Below are positions 25,118 to 33,421 of a stretch of DNA of 64,000 nt, piece after piece (position 1 is the stretch's first letter; each line of letters opens with the position of its first letter). Below the pieces are notes generated by a model. That model searched no databases, was not told where the DNA came from, and worked only from the letters and a program-made list of their open reading frames with translations. The position numbers and the translations under genes were made by a program. The DNA comes from Allosediminivita sp964397775 (lineage in GTDB: Bacteria > Pseudomonadota > Alphaproteobacteria > Rhodobacterales > Rhodobacteraceae): assembly GCA_964397775.1 (NCBI GenBank), contig CAYNKL010000003.1, forward strand, positions 5,578-69,577. The letters are read 5' to 3'.

Positions 25118-26389
25118 ATGAGTAGCAGCGCTTTACGCGCAGGGCTTTCGCCTCGTTTCGCAACGCCTCCGGCGGCATCCGGTGGCGTTCTCGAGATGAT
25201 CACGGAGGAAGCCGGACTCACCGGGCCGGAGCACGGTGAATTGCGCGTGACACCCCTGGTGGAGGAAGGGGCGCAGGTGGCACAGGGTGCTCCGGTTGCC
25301 TGTCTTCGCCACTCTCCGGAAATCTGTCTGACCGCGCCAATGGCCGCGACCGTGGGCGCGATCCGCCTTGGCCCGGGCCGCCGGCTGGGCGAGATCGTCT
25401 TCTTTCGCGAAAGCGGCGGCGGACGGCATGAACATGCGCTCGACGGCGCGCTTTCGGATGCCTCGCTGCGCCGGCTGATGCAGGGCGCGGGGCTCTGGCC
25501 GCTGCTGCGGCGCAGGCCCTTCGGGCATATGCCTGCGCCCGGCGAACGGCCTGCGGCGATCTTCGTCATGGCCTCGGACACGCGGCCCTTTGCGCCCGAT
25601 CCTGAGGTGGCGCTTGAGGGCGAGGAGCGGGTCTTCGGCGAGGGGCTGGATGCGCTCTGCCACCTGACCGACGGGCCGGTGATCGTCTGCCACTCCTCCG
25701 CCGACCTGCCGCTTGGCACCAAGCGGGCGCATGGGCAGGTGAAGACCCTGCGCTGCGGTTCGCGTCATCCGCAGGGGCTGGCCGGAATGCGCATCCACAG
25801 TGCGTTTCCGGCGGATCTGGATGCGCCGGTCTGGGACATCCATGCCGAGGACGTGGCCGCGATCGGGGCGCTTCTGGAAACGGGCCTCGTGCCCGAGACC
25901 CGGCTGGTGCACGTGGCGGGCGGCGCCCTGCGCGAGAGCCGCTTTGTACGGACGCAGCCCGGGGCGGACCTGCGCGGGCTGACCTACGGAGAGGTTCTGC
26001 CGGGGCCGCATATGCTGATGACCGGATCGCCGCTCGACGGGCGCGAGGCGCATTGGCTGGGCACGCGCGACCGGCAGGTGACGGTGATGCCGCGCGGGCC
26101 GCGCCGGCGCGGGCGGCATTGGTTCATCGAGGCGCTGACCGGATCGGCCATGCCGCGGCCGATCATCCCGACCTCGGCGCTGACCCATGCCTTTGGCGGC
26201 GGCCTTCCGGCGGCGCCGCTGGCGCGGGCGCTGGCGGCGGGGGACGACGAGACCGCCATGAAGCTGGGCGCGCTGTCTCTGCTCGAAGAGGACGTGGCGC
26301 TGGCCGATTACGTCCTGGGCGGCCACGGGACTCTCGCCGCGGCGCTGCGGCGGATGCTGGACCGGACCGAGACGGAGTTCGCTGCATGA
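25118..26389 (+). CDS. nqrA: Na+-translocating NADH:quinone reductase subunit A-like
   Basis: 423 residues, slightly shorter than the usual ~446. NqrA is a cytoplasmic-face subunit of Na+-NQR with no cofactor of its own, linked to quinone binding. Family landmarks line up in order: lipoyl-like start with TAPMAATVGAI, GLWPLLRRRPFGHMP, IFVMASDTRPFAPDP, HPQGLAGMRIHSAFP, WDIHAEDVAAIG and the C-terminal MKLGALSLLEEDVALADYV. The ATG at 25118 opens the operon. The stop overlaps nqrB by 4 nt (ATGA). Confidence 0.9.
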   Translation: MSSSALRAGLSPRFATPPAASGGVLEMITEEAGLTGPEHGELRVTPLVEEGAQVAQGAPVACLRHSPEICLTAPMAATVGAIRLGPGRRLGEIVFFRESGGGRHEHALDGALSDASLRRLMQGAGLWPLLRRRPFGHMPAPGERPAAIFVMASDTRPFAPDPEVALEGEERVFGEGLDALCHLTDGPVIVCHSSADLPLGTKRAHGQVKTLRCGSRHPQGLAGMRIHSAFPADLDAPVWDIHAEDVAAIGALLETGLVPETRLVHVAGGALRESRFVRTQPGADLRGLTYGEVLPGPHMLMTGSPLDGREAHWLGTRDRQVTVMPRGPRRRGRHWFIEALTGSAMPRPIIPTSALTHAFGGGLPAAPLARALAAGDDETAMKLGALSLLEEDVALADYVLGGHGTLAAALRRMLDRTETEFAA

Positions 26390-27168
26390 CCAAGGGATTG
26401 TGGGACCGCGAGACGGTCGCCCTGATGCTGCTTGCCGCTTACATGCCGCTGGCGCTGACCTGGCTGTGGTTCGGCGGCACCGAGGCGCTGGCGCGGTTGC
26501 TGCTGGCGCTGGTGGTGTCGGGGATCTGGCATCTGGTCTTCATGCTGGCCCGCGCACAGCCGCCCTCGCTGGCGGGGGCCATCGCGGCGCTTGGCGTGGC
26601 GATGTTGGCGCCCGAGGATCTGGGTGTGCTGCGCATGGTGCTGGGCATCAGCTTTGGCGCGGTGATGGGCGAGCTGGTCTTCGGCGGCTGGGGGCGCAAC
26701 GTGGTGAACCCGGCGACGGTGACGCTGTCATTCCTGGGCTTCGGCTTTCCGGCCTTTTCCTGGCCCGGCTTTGTCGAGCCGGTGGCCTGGGCCGCGATCC
26801 CGGCGGCGCTGATCGGGCTTGCCTTCGGCGTGATGCCGGCAGGCGTGATCCTCGGCGCGGTGCTGGTGGGTGTGGCCGCGTCGCTGGCGGGGCTGCTGCC
26901 CGCGGTACTGGTGCCCGCGGCGGGCATCGTGCTGGTGCTGCTGGTGGCCTGCCCGGTGGCGAGTGCGGCGACGGAACTGGGCCGATGGCTCAACGGGGCG
27001 TTCTACGGCGCCCTGATGGTGATTTTCGCAATCAGCTGGGACGGCGCGGCGCCGGTTCAGATGGCCGTTTCGGCGGCGCTTCTGGCCTCGCTCGCCGCCC
27101 CCCTGTTCGATGAGATCGCGATAGGCCTCTGGCTTGCGCGGCGAAGGAGACCTCATGGCGGATCGTGA
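26386..27168 (+). CDS. nqrB: shortened NqrB-like membrane subunit lacking the FMN-attachment segment
   Basis: 260 residues against about 410 for standard NqrB. Clear NqrB sequence is present: GISFGAVMGELVFGGWGRN followed by VVNPATVTLSFLGFGFP, then CPVASAATELGRWLNGAFYG, and the ending ASLAAPLFDEIAIGLWLARR. Two parts of the standard protein are missing: about 110 N-terminal residues, and the periplasmic loop with the SGAT-type motif whose Thr carries covalent FMN. The normal DPVSA is CPVAS here. Both ends overlap neighbours (ATGA with nqrA; 14 nt with nqrC), so the short form is not an assembly edge. The protein is all membrane helices. The usual FMN, and possibly riboflavin, must be absent or bound differently. 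Confidence 0.85.
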   Translation: MTKGLWDRETVALMLLAAYMPLALTWLWFGGTEALARLLLALVVSGIWHLVFMLARAQPPSLAGAIAALGVAMLAPEDLGVLRMVLGISFGAVMGELVFGGWGRNVVNPATVTLSFLGFGFPAFSWPGFVEPVAWAAIPAALIGLAFGVMPAGVILGAVLVGVAASLAGLLPAVLVPAAGIVLVLLVACPVASAATELGRWLNGAFYGALMVIFAISWDGAAPVQMAVSAALLASLAAPLFDEIAIGLWLARRRRPHGGS

Positions 27169-27952
27169 CTGGAACCCCCTGCGACGGGTGCTTGCGCTGC
27201 CCAACGAAAGCCGCGGCAAGACGGTGTTCATGGCCTTCGCCGTCTCGGCGCTTTGCGCGGTCATGGTGAGCGGCGCGACGGTGGTGCTGCGGCCGATCCA
27301 GGCGGCCAACCGCGCGGCCGAGGAACAGGCCCGGATCGAGGCGCTGGTGCGCGGCATCCCGGGCATGTCGGAGCTGCTGGAGGCCACGGGCGGGACGCTG
27401 TCCACCGTGGTGATCGACCTCGAGGCGGGTCGTGCGGCGGAGGCGGTGACACCGGACACGCTGCAGGGCGCGCTGGCGGAGCAGTCGAACTGGACGGCGC
27501 TGAGCGACGGCGAGGATATCGCCGGGCTCGGGCAGCGGCCGGATTACGTGCAGATCTACCTGTTGCGCGGCGAGGACGATGAGATCGAGCTGGCGCTGCT
27601 GCCGATCACCGGGGCGGGCTACAACGGGCCGATTTCGGCGGTGCTGGCCATGCAGGGCGACATGAACACCATCGCGGGCCTTGCGGTGACGCGGCACGAG
27701 GAGACGCCGGGGCTTGGCGGACGGATCGAGGAGCCGGGCTGGCAGGCAAGCTGGCCGGGCACCGAGGTGCGCGACGCCAGCGGCACGGTGCGCTTTGCCG
27801 TGGCGCGGGGCGATGCGGCGAGCCCCTACGAGGTTGACGGCATCACCGGCGCCACACGCACCAGCAACGCGGTCACCCGCATCGTGCGCTTCTGGCTTGG
27901 CCCCGAGGGTTACGGCCCGCTGGTCGATGCGGTGCAGCGCGGGGAGTTCTGA
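27155..27952 (+). CDS. nqrC: NqrC-like subunit with covalent FMN motif
   Basis: 265 residues: one N-terminal membrane helix (about 23-45) and a periplasmic FMN-binding domain. The flavinylation motif is intact as DGITGATRTSNAV (228-240), predicting FMN on Thr234 through a phosphoester made by ApbE. GYNGPISAVLAM and HEETPGLGGRI are further NqrC signatures. The start at 27155 has GAAGGAG upstream and lies inside nqrB. In the complex, NqrC receives electrons from the NqrD/E iron-sulfur centre on the periplasmic side, which places it next to any soluble periplasmic cytochrome. Confidence 0.92.
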   Translation: MADRDWNPLRRVLALPNESRGKTVFMAFAVSALCAVMVSGATVVLRPIQAANRAAEEQARIEALVRGIPGMSELLEATGGTLSTVVIDLEAGRAAEAVTPDTLQGALAEQSNWTALSDGEDIAGLGQRPDYVQIYLLRGEDDEIELALLPITGAGYNGPISAVLAMQGDMNTIAGLAVTRHEETPGLGGRIEEPGWQASWPGTEVRDASGTVRFAVARGDAASPYEVDGITGATRTSNAVTRIVRFWLGPEGYGPLVDAVQRGEF

Positions 27953-27955
27953 GCC

Positions 27956-28621
27956 ATGGCGGAACACTTCAATTTCTGGACGACGCTGACCGAGCCGCTG
28001 GTGCGGCAGAACCCGGTGACGCTGCAGATCCTGGGGCTGTGTTCGGCGCTGGCGGTCACCACGTCGCTGCCGACGGCGCTGACCATGGCGGCGGCACTGA
28101 CCACGGTGGTGACGCTGTCGGCGGGGCTGATCAGCGTGATCCGCAAGCACATTCCCGACACGATCCGGCTGATCGTGCAGATCGTCATCATCGCGTCGCT
28201 GGTGATCGTGATCGACCAGATCCTGCAGGCCTACCTGCCGGACATCAGCCGGTCGCTGTCGGTCTTCGTGGCGCTGATCACGACGAACTGTCTTGTCATG
28301 GGGCGGACCGAGGCGTTTTCGCGGCATAACCCGCCGCTGCCCGCGATGGTCGACGCCTTCGGCAATGGCTTGGGCTATTCGCTGGTGCTGATCGTGATCG
28401 GCGCGGTGCGCGAGCTGTTCGGCAAGGGCGAGCTGATGGGGCACACGGTGCTGCCGCTGGTCGAGAACGGCGGCTGGTACACGCCGCTGAGCCTGATGCT
28501 GCTGGCGCCTTCGGCCTTCTTCCTGCTGGGCATGCTGGTCTGGGCGATCCGGACGGTGCTGCCCGAGCAGGCCGAGGCGCTCGACACCGTGCCGCCGCCG
28601 CGCGGGGAGCCGGCGGAATGA
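27956..28621 (+). CDS. nqrD: NqrD-like membrane subunit
   Basis: 221 residues with six predicted helices. Both cysteines that form the intramembrane 2Fe-2S centre with NqrE are present at the expected places, Cys29 (QILGLCSALAVTT) and Cys112 (ALITTNCLVMGRTEAF). PLVRQNPVTLQ at the N-terminus and DAFGNGLGYSLVL are family hallmarks. It starts 3 nt after the nqrC stop and overlaps nqrE (ATGA). Confidence 0.94.
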   Translation: MAEHFNFWTTLTEPLVRQNPVTLQILGLCSALAVTTSLPTALTMAAALTTVVTLSAGLISVIRKHIPDTIRLIVQIVIIASLVIVIDQILQAYLPDISRSLSVFVALITTNCLVMGRTEAFSRHNPPLPAMVDAFGNGLGYSLVLIVIGAVRELFGKGELMGHTVLPLVENGGWYTPLSLMLLAPSAFFLLGMLVWAIRTVLPEQAEALDTVPPPRGEPAE

Positions 28622-29232
28622 GCGGGCTCTGGGATCTCTTCATCTACTCGGCGCTGGCGCAGAACATGCCCCTGACGCTGTTCCTCGGGCTGTGCACCTT
28701 CCTCGCGCTGTCCAAGAAGACCGAGAGCGCGCTCGGCCTCGGTATAGCGATCACGGGCGTGATGGGCGTCACGGTGCCGCTGAACCAGCTGCTTTACACC
28801 TACGTGCTGGCGCCCGGCGCCTGGGCCTGGGCGGGCATGCCGGAGCTGGACCTGTCCTACCTCGACCTCATCGCCTTTATCGGGGTGATCGCGGCGACGG
28901 TGCAGCTGCTCGAGATGCTGCTCGACCGGTTCTTCCCGGCGATCTACGCGGCCTTCGGGGTCTTCCTGCCGCTGCTCACGGTGCAATGCGCGATCCTCGC
29001 GGGCAGTCTTTTCATGGTGGAGCGCTCGTACATGCTGGCTGAATCGGCGGTCTACGGCCTGGGCGGCGGCGCGGGCTTTGCGCTCGCTGTCACCATGCTG
29101 AGCGCGGTGCGCTCGCGGCTGGCCTATGCCGACCTGCCCGCGGGGCTGCGGGGGCTTGGCATCACCTTCATCCTGGCGGGGCTCATGTCGCTGGGCTTTT
29201 CCTCCTTCGCGCAGATGGCGGCATCGCAATGA
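28618..29232 (+). CDS. nqrE: NqrE-like membrane subunit
   Basis: 204 residues, normal NqrE length, six helices in inverted topology to NqrD. Cys26 (LFLGLCTFLALSKK) and Cys124 (LLTVQCAILAGSLF) complete the shared 2Fe-2S site that passes electrons across the membrane. AENM is changed to AQNM near the start; otherwise the pattern is standard. It overlaps nqrD and nqrF by 4 nt each. Confidence 0.94.
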   Translation: MSGLWDLFIYSALAQNMPLTLFLGLCTFLALSKKTESALGLGIAITGVMGVTVPLNQLLYTYVLAPGAWAWAGMPELDLSYLDLIAFIGVIAATVQLLEMLLDRFFPAIYAAFGVFLPLLTVQCAILAGSLFMVERSYMLAESAVYGLGGGAGFALAVTMLSAVRSRLAYADLPAGLRGLGITFILAGLMSLGFSSFAQMAASQ

Positions 29233-30452
29233 CGGAGATCATCCTAGGCACACTTGTCGTCACGCTGCTGGTGCTCGCGCTGGCGGTGGGGCTGTTGCAG
29301 GCCCGCAAGCGCCTGGTGCCCTCGGGCGCCATCGACATCACGGTGAACGGCGGCACGCATATCACCGCCGAGCGCGGTAGCCGGCTGCTGCAGGTGCTGC
29401 ACGCCAACGACATACGCATTCCCGCCGCCTGTGGCGGGTCCGGGACCTGTGGGCTTTGCCGCGTGCATGTCACGGGCGAAGGCGCGGGCGAGCCGCAGGC
29501 CACCGAGAAGGGTGTGCTTTCCGCGCGCGAGCGGCGCGATCACATGCGGCTGGCCTGCCAGACCACCCTGCGGGGCGACTGCGCGGTGACGGTGCCGGAC
29601 GACATCCTGAGTTCGGGCGGCGGGTTCATCTGCACGGTGGCCTCGACCCGGATGATGGCGCCGCTGATCCGCGAGATCGTGCTGGATCTGCCCGAGGGGC
29701 AGCCCTTCGACTATCTCGCAGGGGACTTCATGCAGATCACGGCGCCGCCCTACAAGGTGGAGTTCGGCAAGCTGGAGCTGCCCGAGGCCTTTCGCGAGAC
29801 TTGGGAGATCGCTGGCTGGACGGAGCTGTCGTCCGCCTCCGATACGCCGGTGACGCGGGCCTATTCGGTCGCGAACCGCACCGAGGACGCGAACCGGGCG
29901 GTGTTCAACATCCGCCTGGCGGTGCCGCCTGCGGGGATGGAGCACGAGGTGCCGCCGGGCAAGGTGTCGTCCTGGCTGTTTTCGCTGAAGGAAGGCGACG
30001 AGGTCGAGGCCTCGGGGCCCTTCGGCGAGTTCCACGCGCAGCCGACCGAGGCCGAGATGGTCTTTATCGGCGGCGGTGTGGGCATGGCGCCGCTGCGGGC
30101 GCTGATCCATGAGCAGCTTGGGCGCGGCAGCACGCGGCGGCTTCGGTATTTCTACGGGGCGCGCAGCGTCGCGGACCTGTTCTATGTCGAGGAATTCGAC
30201 ACGCTGTCCGAGGCCAACCCGAACTTCACCTGGACCCCGGCACTGTCGGATCCGGCGCCCGGCGACCGCTGGACCGGGGCGACCGGTTTCATCCACGAGG
30301 CCCTGCGGCGCGAGATGGCAAAGCACCCGGCGCCCGAGGACTGCGAATACTACCTGTGCGGGCCGCCGGTCATGATCTCGGCGGTGCTTGCCACACTGGA
30401 ACGGCTCGGGGTCGAGCCGGAGAACATCTTCTATGACGATTTCGGAGGCTAG
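29229..30452 (+). CDS. nqrF: NqrF-like NADH dehydrogenase subunit (2Fe-2S, FAD)
   Basis: 407 residues. An N-terminal membrane helix (3-24) is followed by a plant-type ferredoxin domain with the four ligands Cys68, 74, 77 and 110 (ACGGSGTCGLC and RLACQ), then a ferredoxin-NADP reductase-like part with the FAD motif RAYSVANR, the nucleotide motif GGGVGMAPLRAL, and the ending YYLCGPPVM with FYDDFGG. It takes a hydride from NADH on the cytoplasmic face. All residues for the entry half of the electron path are present. Confidence 0.95.
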   Translation: MTEIILGTLVVTLLVLALAVGLLQARKRLVPSGAIDITVNGGTHITAERGSRLLQVLHANDIRIPAACGGSGTCGLCRVHVTGEGAGEPQATEKGVLSARERRDHMRLACQTTLRGDCAVTVPDDILSSGGGFICTVASTRMMAPLIREIVLDLPEGQPFDYLAGDFMQITAPPYKVEFGKLELPEAFRETWEIAGWTELSSASDTPVTRAYSVANRTEDANRAVFNIRLAVPPAGMEHEVPPGKVSSWLFSLKEGDEVEASGPFGEFHAQPTEAEMVFIGGGVGMAPLRALIHEQLGRGSTRRLRYFYGARSVADLFYVEEFDTLSEANPNFTWTPALSDPAPGDRWTGATGFIHEALRREMAKHPAPEDCEYYLCGPPVMISAVLATLERLGVEPENIFYDDFGG

Positions 30453-30456
30453 GGTC

Positions 30457-31425
30457 ATGACTGCAGAAATGAGCCGTTTCGGACGACGCGGTTTCCTGGG
30501 CCTTGCCGGCGGCGCGATGCTCTGGCCGGTGATCGGGCGCGCGGCGCCGGTGGAGGGCATCGGCGGGCCGGCCTTCGGGACGCAGTGGCGTATGGCCGGG
30601 CCGGGTCTCGGCGGCAATCTGGGCGAGGCCGTCGCGGCGCTCTTTGCCGGGATCGACGGGCAGATGTCACCCTGGCGGAGTGACAGCGTGCTGAGCGGGC
30701 TGAACCGGGCAGGAGTAGGTGCGCAGGAGGTGCCGGAGGAAACGGCGCTTGTCACTGCTGCGGCGCTGGCGCTGACGGGCGAAAGCGGCGGGGCATTCGA
30801 CCCCGGGGTCGGACCTTTGGTGGCGCGCTGGGGCTTTGGTCCGATCGACGTGGGCGAGGTCTCCGATGCCTCTGACTGGAATGTCGAGGGCACGCGCGTG
30901 GTCAAGCGCGACGCGAGCGCGACGCTGGATCTGTGCGGCATCGCCAAGGGCTGGGCGCTGGACGAGGCGCGGACGCTGGCGGTGCGGCAGGGGCATCGCG
31001 ACGTGCTGATCGACCTCGGCGGGGAGCTCGCGGCACTGGGGATGCACCCCGAGGGCCGGCCCTGGAAGGTCGGCGTGGAGAACCCGCTGGGCGAGGGGCT
31101 GGCGGCGGTACTGTCGCTACGCCCGGGCCTGAGCGTCGCGACCTCGGGGCGGCGGGCGCAGAGCTACGTGCTGGGCGGGCGCAGCTATTCCCACATCATC
31201 GATCCGGCGACGGGTGAGCCTGTGGCGGGGGCGCTGGCCTCGGTCTCGGTCCTGTCGGAACGCGCGATGACGGCGGACGGCTGGGCCACGGCGCTGTTTG
31301 CGGCGGGGGCCGAGCACGGCGTGGCGCTGGCCGAGGCGCACGGGATCGACGCGCTGTTCCTGAGCGACGACGGCGGGGCGCTGCGGCAGCAGGTGACGGG
31401 CCGGATGGCGGAGGTGCTGGCATGA
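30457..31425 (+). CDS. apbE: FAD:protein FMN transferase
   Basis: 322 residues. ApbE attaches FMN from FAD to the Thr of S/TGAT motifs in NqrB, NqrC or RnfG/D. Here only NqrC keeps such a motif, so NqrC is the likely client. A Tat-type signal (RFGRRGFLGLAGGAMLWP) indicates export. Core motifs are LDLCGIAKGWALDEA, the DLGGELAALG loop and the Mg site region SYSHIIDPATGEPV with ERAMTADGWATALF. The ATG at 30457 has GGAGG upstream; its stop overlaps nqrM (ATGA). Confidence 0.94.
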   Translation: MTAEMSRFGRRGFLGLAGGAMLWPVIGRAAPVEGIGGPAFGTQWRMAGPGLGGNLGEAVAALFAGIDGQMSPWRSDSVLSGLNRAGVGAQEVPEETALVTAAALALTGESGGAFDPGVGPLVARWGFGPIDVGEVSDASDWNVEGTRVVKRDASATLDLCGIAKGWALDEARTLAVRQGHRDVLIDLGGELAALGMHPEGRPWKVGVENPLGEGLAAVLSLRPGLSVATSGRRAQSYVLGGRSYSHIIDPATGEPVAGALASVSVLSERAMTADGWATALFAAGAEHGVALAEAHGIDALFLSDDGGALRQQVTGRMAEVLA

Positions 31426-31589
31426 TCGAGGTGATCTTTGCGGTCGGTGTCTTCGTGCTGGCGGCGGGCGGTCTGGCGCTTGGCCTCGCGCTGGGGCGCG
31501 GGCCGGCGCGGACAAGCTGCGGTGCCATGGCCTGTGGCAAGATGGAGCGCTGCGCGGGCTGTCCGCACCTGCGCGAGGAGGCGTCATGA
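31422..31589 (+). CDS. nqrM: NqrM-like small Cys-rich membrane protein (NQR maturation)
   Basis: 55 residues, overlapping both neighbours by 4 nt (ATGA at each end). One membrane helix (about 3-25) is followed by TSCGAMACGKMERCAGCP with cysteines 33, 38, 44 and 47. This matches NqrM (DUF539), needed to insert the Fe-S centre of NqrD/E. Its place between apbE and the end of an nqr operon is the standard one. The gene is easily missed because it is so short. Confidence 0.9.
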   Translation: MIEVIFAVGVFVLAAGGLALGLALGRGPARTSCGAMACGKMERCAGCPHLREEAS

Positions 31590-31978
31590 GCCGGCATCTG
31601 GTGTCGGACATCATGCGCACCGATATCGTGACGCTGACGCCCGCGACACCGATCCGGCGGGCGGTGGCGCTGCTGGTCGAGGGCGAGGCCGCGGCGGCAC
31701 CGGTCGTGACGGAAGACGGCGGACTGGCGGGCTTGCTCACGCAGAAGGACTGCTTCCGCCCGGCGCTGCACGCGGGGTACTATCAGGACTGGACCGGCAA
31801 TGTGGCCGATCACATGACTTCCGAGGTCGTAACGGTCGAGGCGGGCGAAGACGTGATGCACGCCGCCGAGATGTTCCTCGACCTGCCGCACCGGGCCTTT
31901 CCGGTGCTGAAGGACAAGCGCGTGGTGGGGCTGCTCGACCGGGCGGACGTGCTGGCGCACATGGTGCGCGAGGGCTGA
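31586..31978 (+). CDS. tandem CBS-domain protein
   Basis: 130 residues, essentially just two CBS motifs forming a Bateman module: VSDIMRTDIVTLTPATPIRRAVALL and ADHMTSEVVTVEAGEDVMHAAEM, each ending in a hydrophobic plus Asp turn (LLTQKD, LLDRAD). CBS pairs bind adenine nucleotides or NADH-like ligands. As the last overlapping gene of the nqr-like operon it may sense energy or redox state for the complex. That is inference from position; this gene is not a regular nqr component. Confidence 0.9.
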   Translation: MSRHLVSDIMRTDIVTLTPATPIRRAVALLVEGEAAAAPVVTEDGGLAGLLTQKDCFRPALHAGYYQDWTGNVADHMTSEVVTVEAGEDVMHAAEMFLDLPHRAFPVLKDKRVVGLLDRADVLAHMVREG

Positions 31979-31989
31979 TCTCCCGGGGT

Positions 31990-33324
31990 TCAGCGCTTGC
32001 GGAGCAGCAGCGCGTGGACGCGGGCGCGGCGCAGGTCGGGGCCGTCGAGTTTCTCGGCGTCCTGGGTAGCTTCGCGTCCGAAACCGGCCTCGGCCTCGAT
32101 GTCGAAATGCGCGCCCGCCATCGCTGTGACGTCCCCGGGATCAAGCGGACGGAAGGGGCCCTGATTGGGGACCTGGTAGGGTTTTTCCTCGCGCTCCCAG
32201 TAGGGGCCGTAGGGCGAGGCCGCGTTGCGGTAGGCCAGAAGGAGGTGGCCGCCGGGGCGGAGCACGCGGGCGATCCCGGCCAGCAGGGCCGCAGGGTCGG
32301 GGGCGTGTTCCAGCGCGAGCGGCAGGGTAACGAGATCGGCGGAGGCGTCGGGCCGGGGCAGCTCGGGGCCCTGCATCTGCAGCGTCTCGATGGTGCGGCC
32401 CTTGCCGTCCGGCTCGGCCGCGAGGCGCTGGCGCATGAATGCGAGGTTGCCCTCATGCAGGTCGGCGATGGTGAGGCGGGCGTCCTTGGGCAGCCGCGCC
32501 AGGAGCCGCGCCGCCTCGGTCCCGCCCCAGCCCATGACGTCGATGACCTCGGGCGCGGCGGGCAACTCCGGCAGCAGGTCGAGCACGCCATCCATGACCG
32601 TGCCCTGCCGGGCGGAGACATAGACCCCGGCGATGGGCGACTTTGCCCAGACCGCGTAGCCGCGCAGGTCGCCGACCTGGTCCCAGGTCCAGCGGGTGGG
32701 ATCCCACTCGGCATAGGGCGTGAGCTGGGACTCCGCATCGCCGTAGGGATACTCCTCGGCAGGTTTATGAGGCCAGTCTGCGGCCTGCGGGCGGTCGAAG
32801 CGTTCGAACGAGAGCACGTCGTCGAGCGGGCGGCGGGGCGGCTTGATGAGCCGCGTGCCGGGGGCGGCGTAGCCGAGCGCGATGGCCCCCTGAACGGTGT
32901 AGCCTGCAGGCAGGTCCAGAAGTTCGCGGACCTGGTCTGAGGGGCCTATGCCCGCGTTGTAGATGGAGGCGATCCCGCGCAGGTGCGCCGAGAGGATCAT
33001 GTGGTAACCGGCGGCGGCAACCGACTGGACGATGGAAAAGTGCCGGTGCGACCAGCCGTTCAGGAAGCAAAGGTAGATCAGCGCACCGCAGGTCCCGAAG
33101 TGCAGGTTGCCGCCCGATATCTGCTGCGCGCGGGCGAGCTTGTCGCGGTCGGTGACGGCGACGAAGTGCCAGCTCTGGTGGTTGCAGGAGGAGGGCGCCT
33201 CGATCGCGTCGCGCAGGATGTCGCGGATCACGTCCTCCGAAAGCGGCGTGCCGTCGAACTCGCGGCAGGAGGTGCGGGTGGCAAGCCGGTCGAGGAGGTC
33301 GCGGGCTTCGAGGTCGAGGTTCAT
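31990..33324 (-). CDS. nitroreductase-family flavoprotein fused to a SAM-dependent methyltransferase
   Basis: 444 residues from the ATG at 33324 (MNLDLEARDLL). Residues ~10-165 are a nitroreductase (FMN) domain: RTSCREFDGTPLSEDVIRD, APSSCNHQSWHFVAVTD, then GYHMILSAHLRGIASIYN and GAIALGYAAPGTR. After a linker of roughly 75 residues, ~245-444 is a class I methyltransferase: EVIDVMGWGGTEAARLL as the SAM loop, ADLHEGNLAFMRQRL, LVTLPLALEHAPD and a HLLLAYRN strand. The joining is in frame and uninterrupted. No substrate can be named. It is convergent with the nqr-like operon (11 nt) and stands alone. Confidence 0.85.
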   Translation of the reverse strand: MNLDLEARDLLDRLATRTSCREFDGTPLSEDVIRDILRDAIEAPSSCNHQSWHFVAVTDRDKLARAQQISGGNLHFGTCGALIYLCFLNGWSHRHFSIVQSVAAAGYHMILSAHLRGIASIYNAGIGPSDQVRELLDLPAGYTVQGAIALGYAAPGTRLIKPPRRPLDDVLSFERFDRPQAADWPHKPAEEYPYGDAESQLTPYAEWDPTRWTWDQVGDLRGYAVWAKSPIAGVYVSARQGTVMDGVLDLLPELPAAPEVIDVMGWGGTEAARLLARLPKDARLTIADLHEGNLAFMRQRLAAEPDGKGRTIETLQMQGPELPRPDASADLVTLPLALEHAPDPAALLAGIARVLRPGGHLLLAYRNAASPYGPYWEREEKPYQVPNQGPFRPLDPGDVTAMAGAHFDIEAEAGFGREATQDAEKLDGPDLRRARVHALLLRKR

Positions 33325-33421
33325 GGGCGGTTCCCGGTGTTCGGCGCGGTAGAGTGAGCGCCGGAATACCGGGTCGGCCCGGGAAGTGCCACGGTGAGGG
33401 GACGTATTGGGCGGGGTCGGA

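Noticed and set aside
25118..30452. Rnf complex instead of an NQR
   Set aside because: Subunits A and F are of NQR type (NqrA sequence blocks, ferredoxin-reductase NqrF), the order is A-B-C-D-E-F, and no RnfB/RnfC ferredoxin-type subunits exist.
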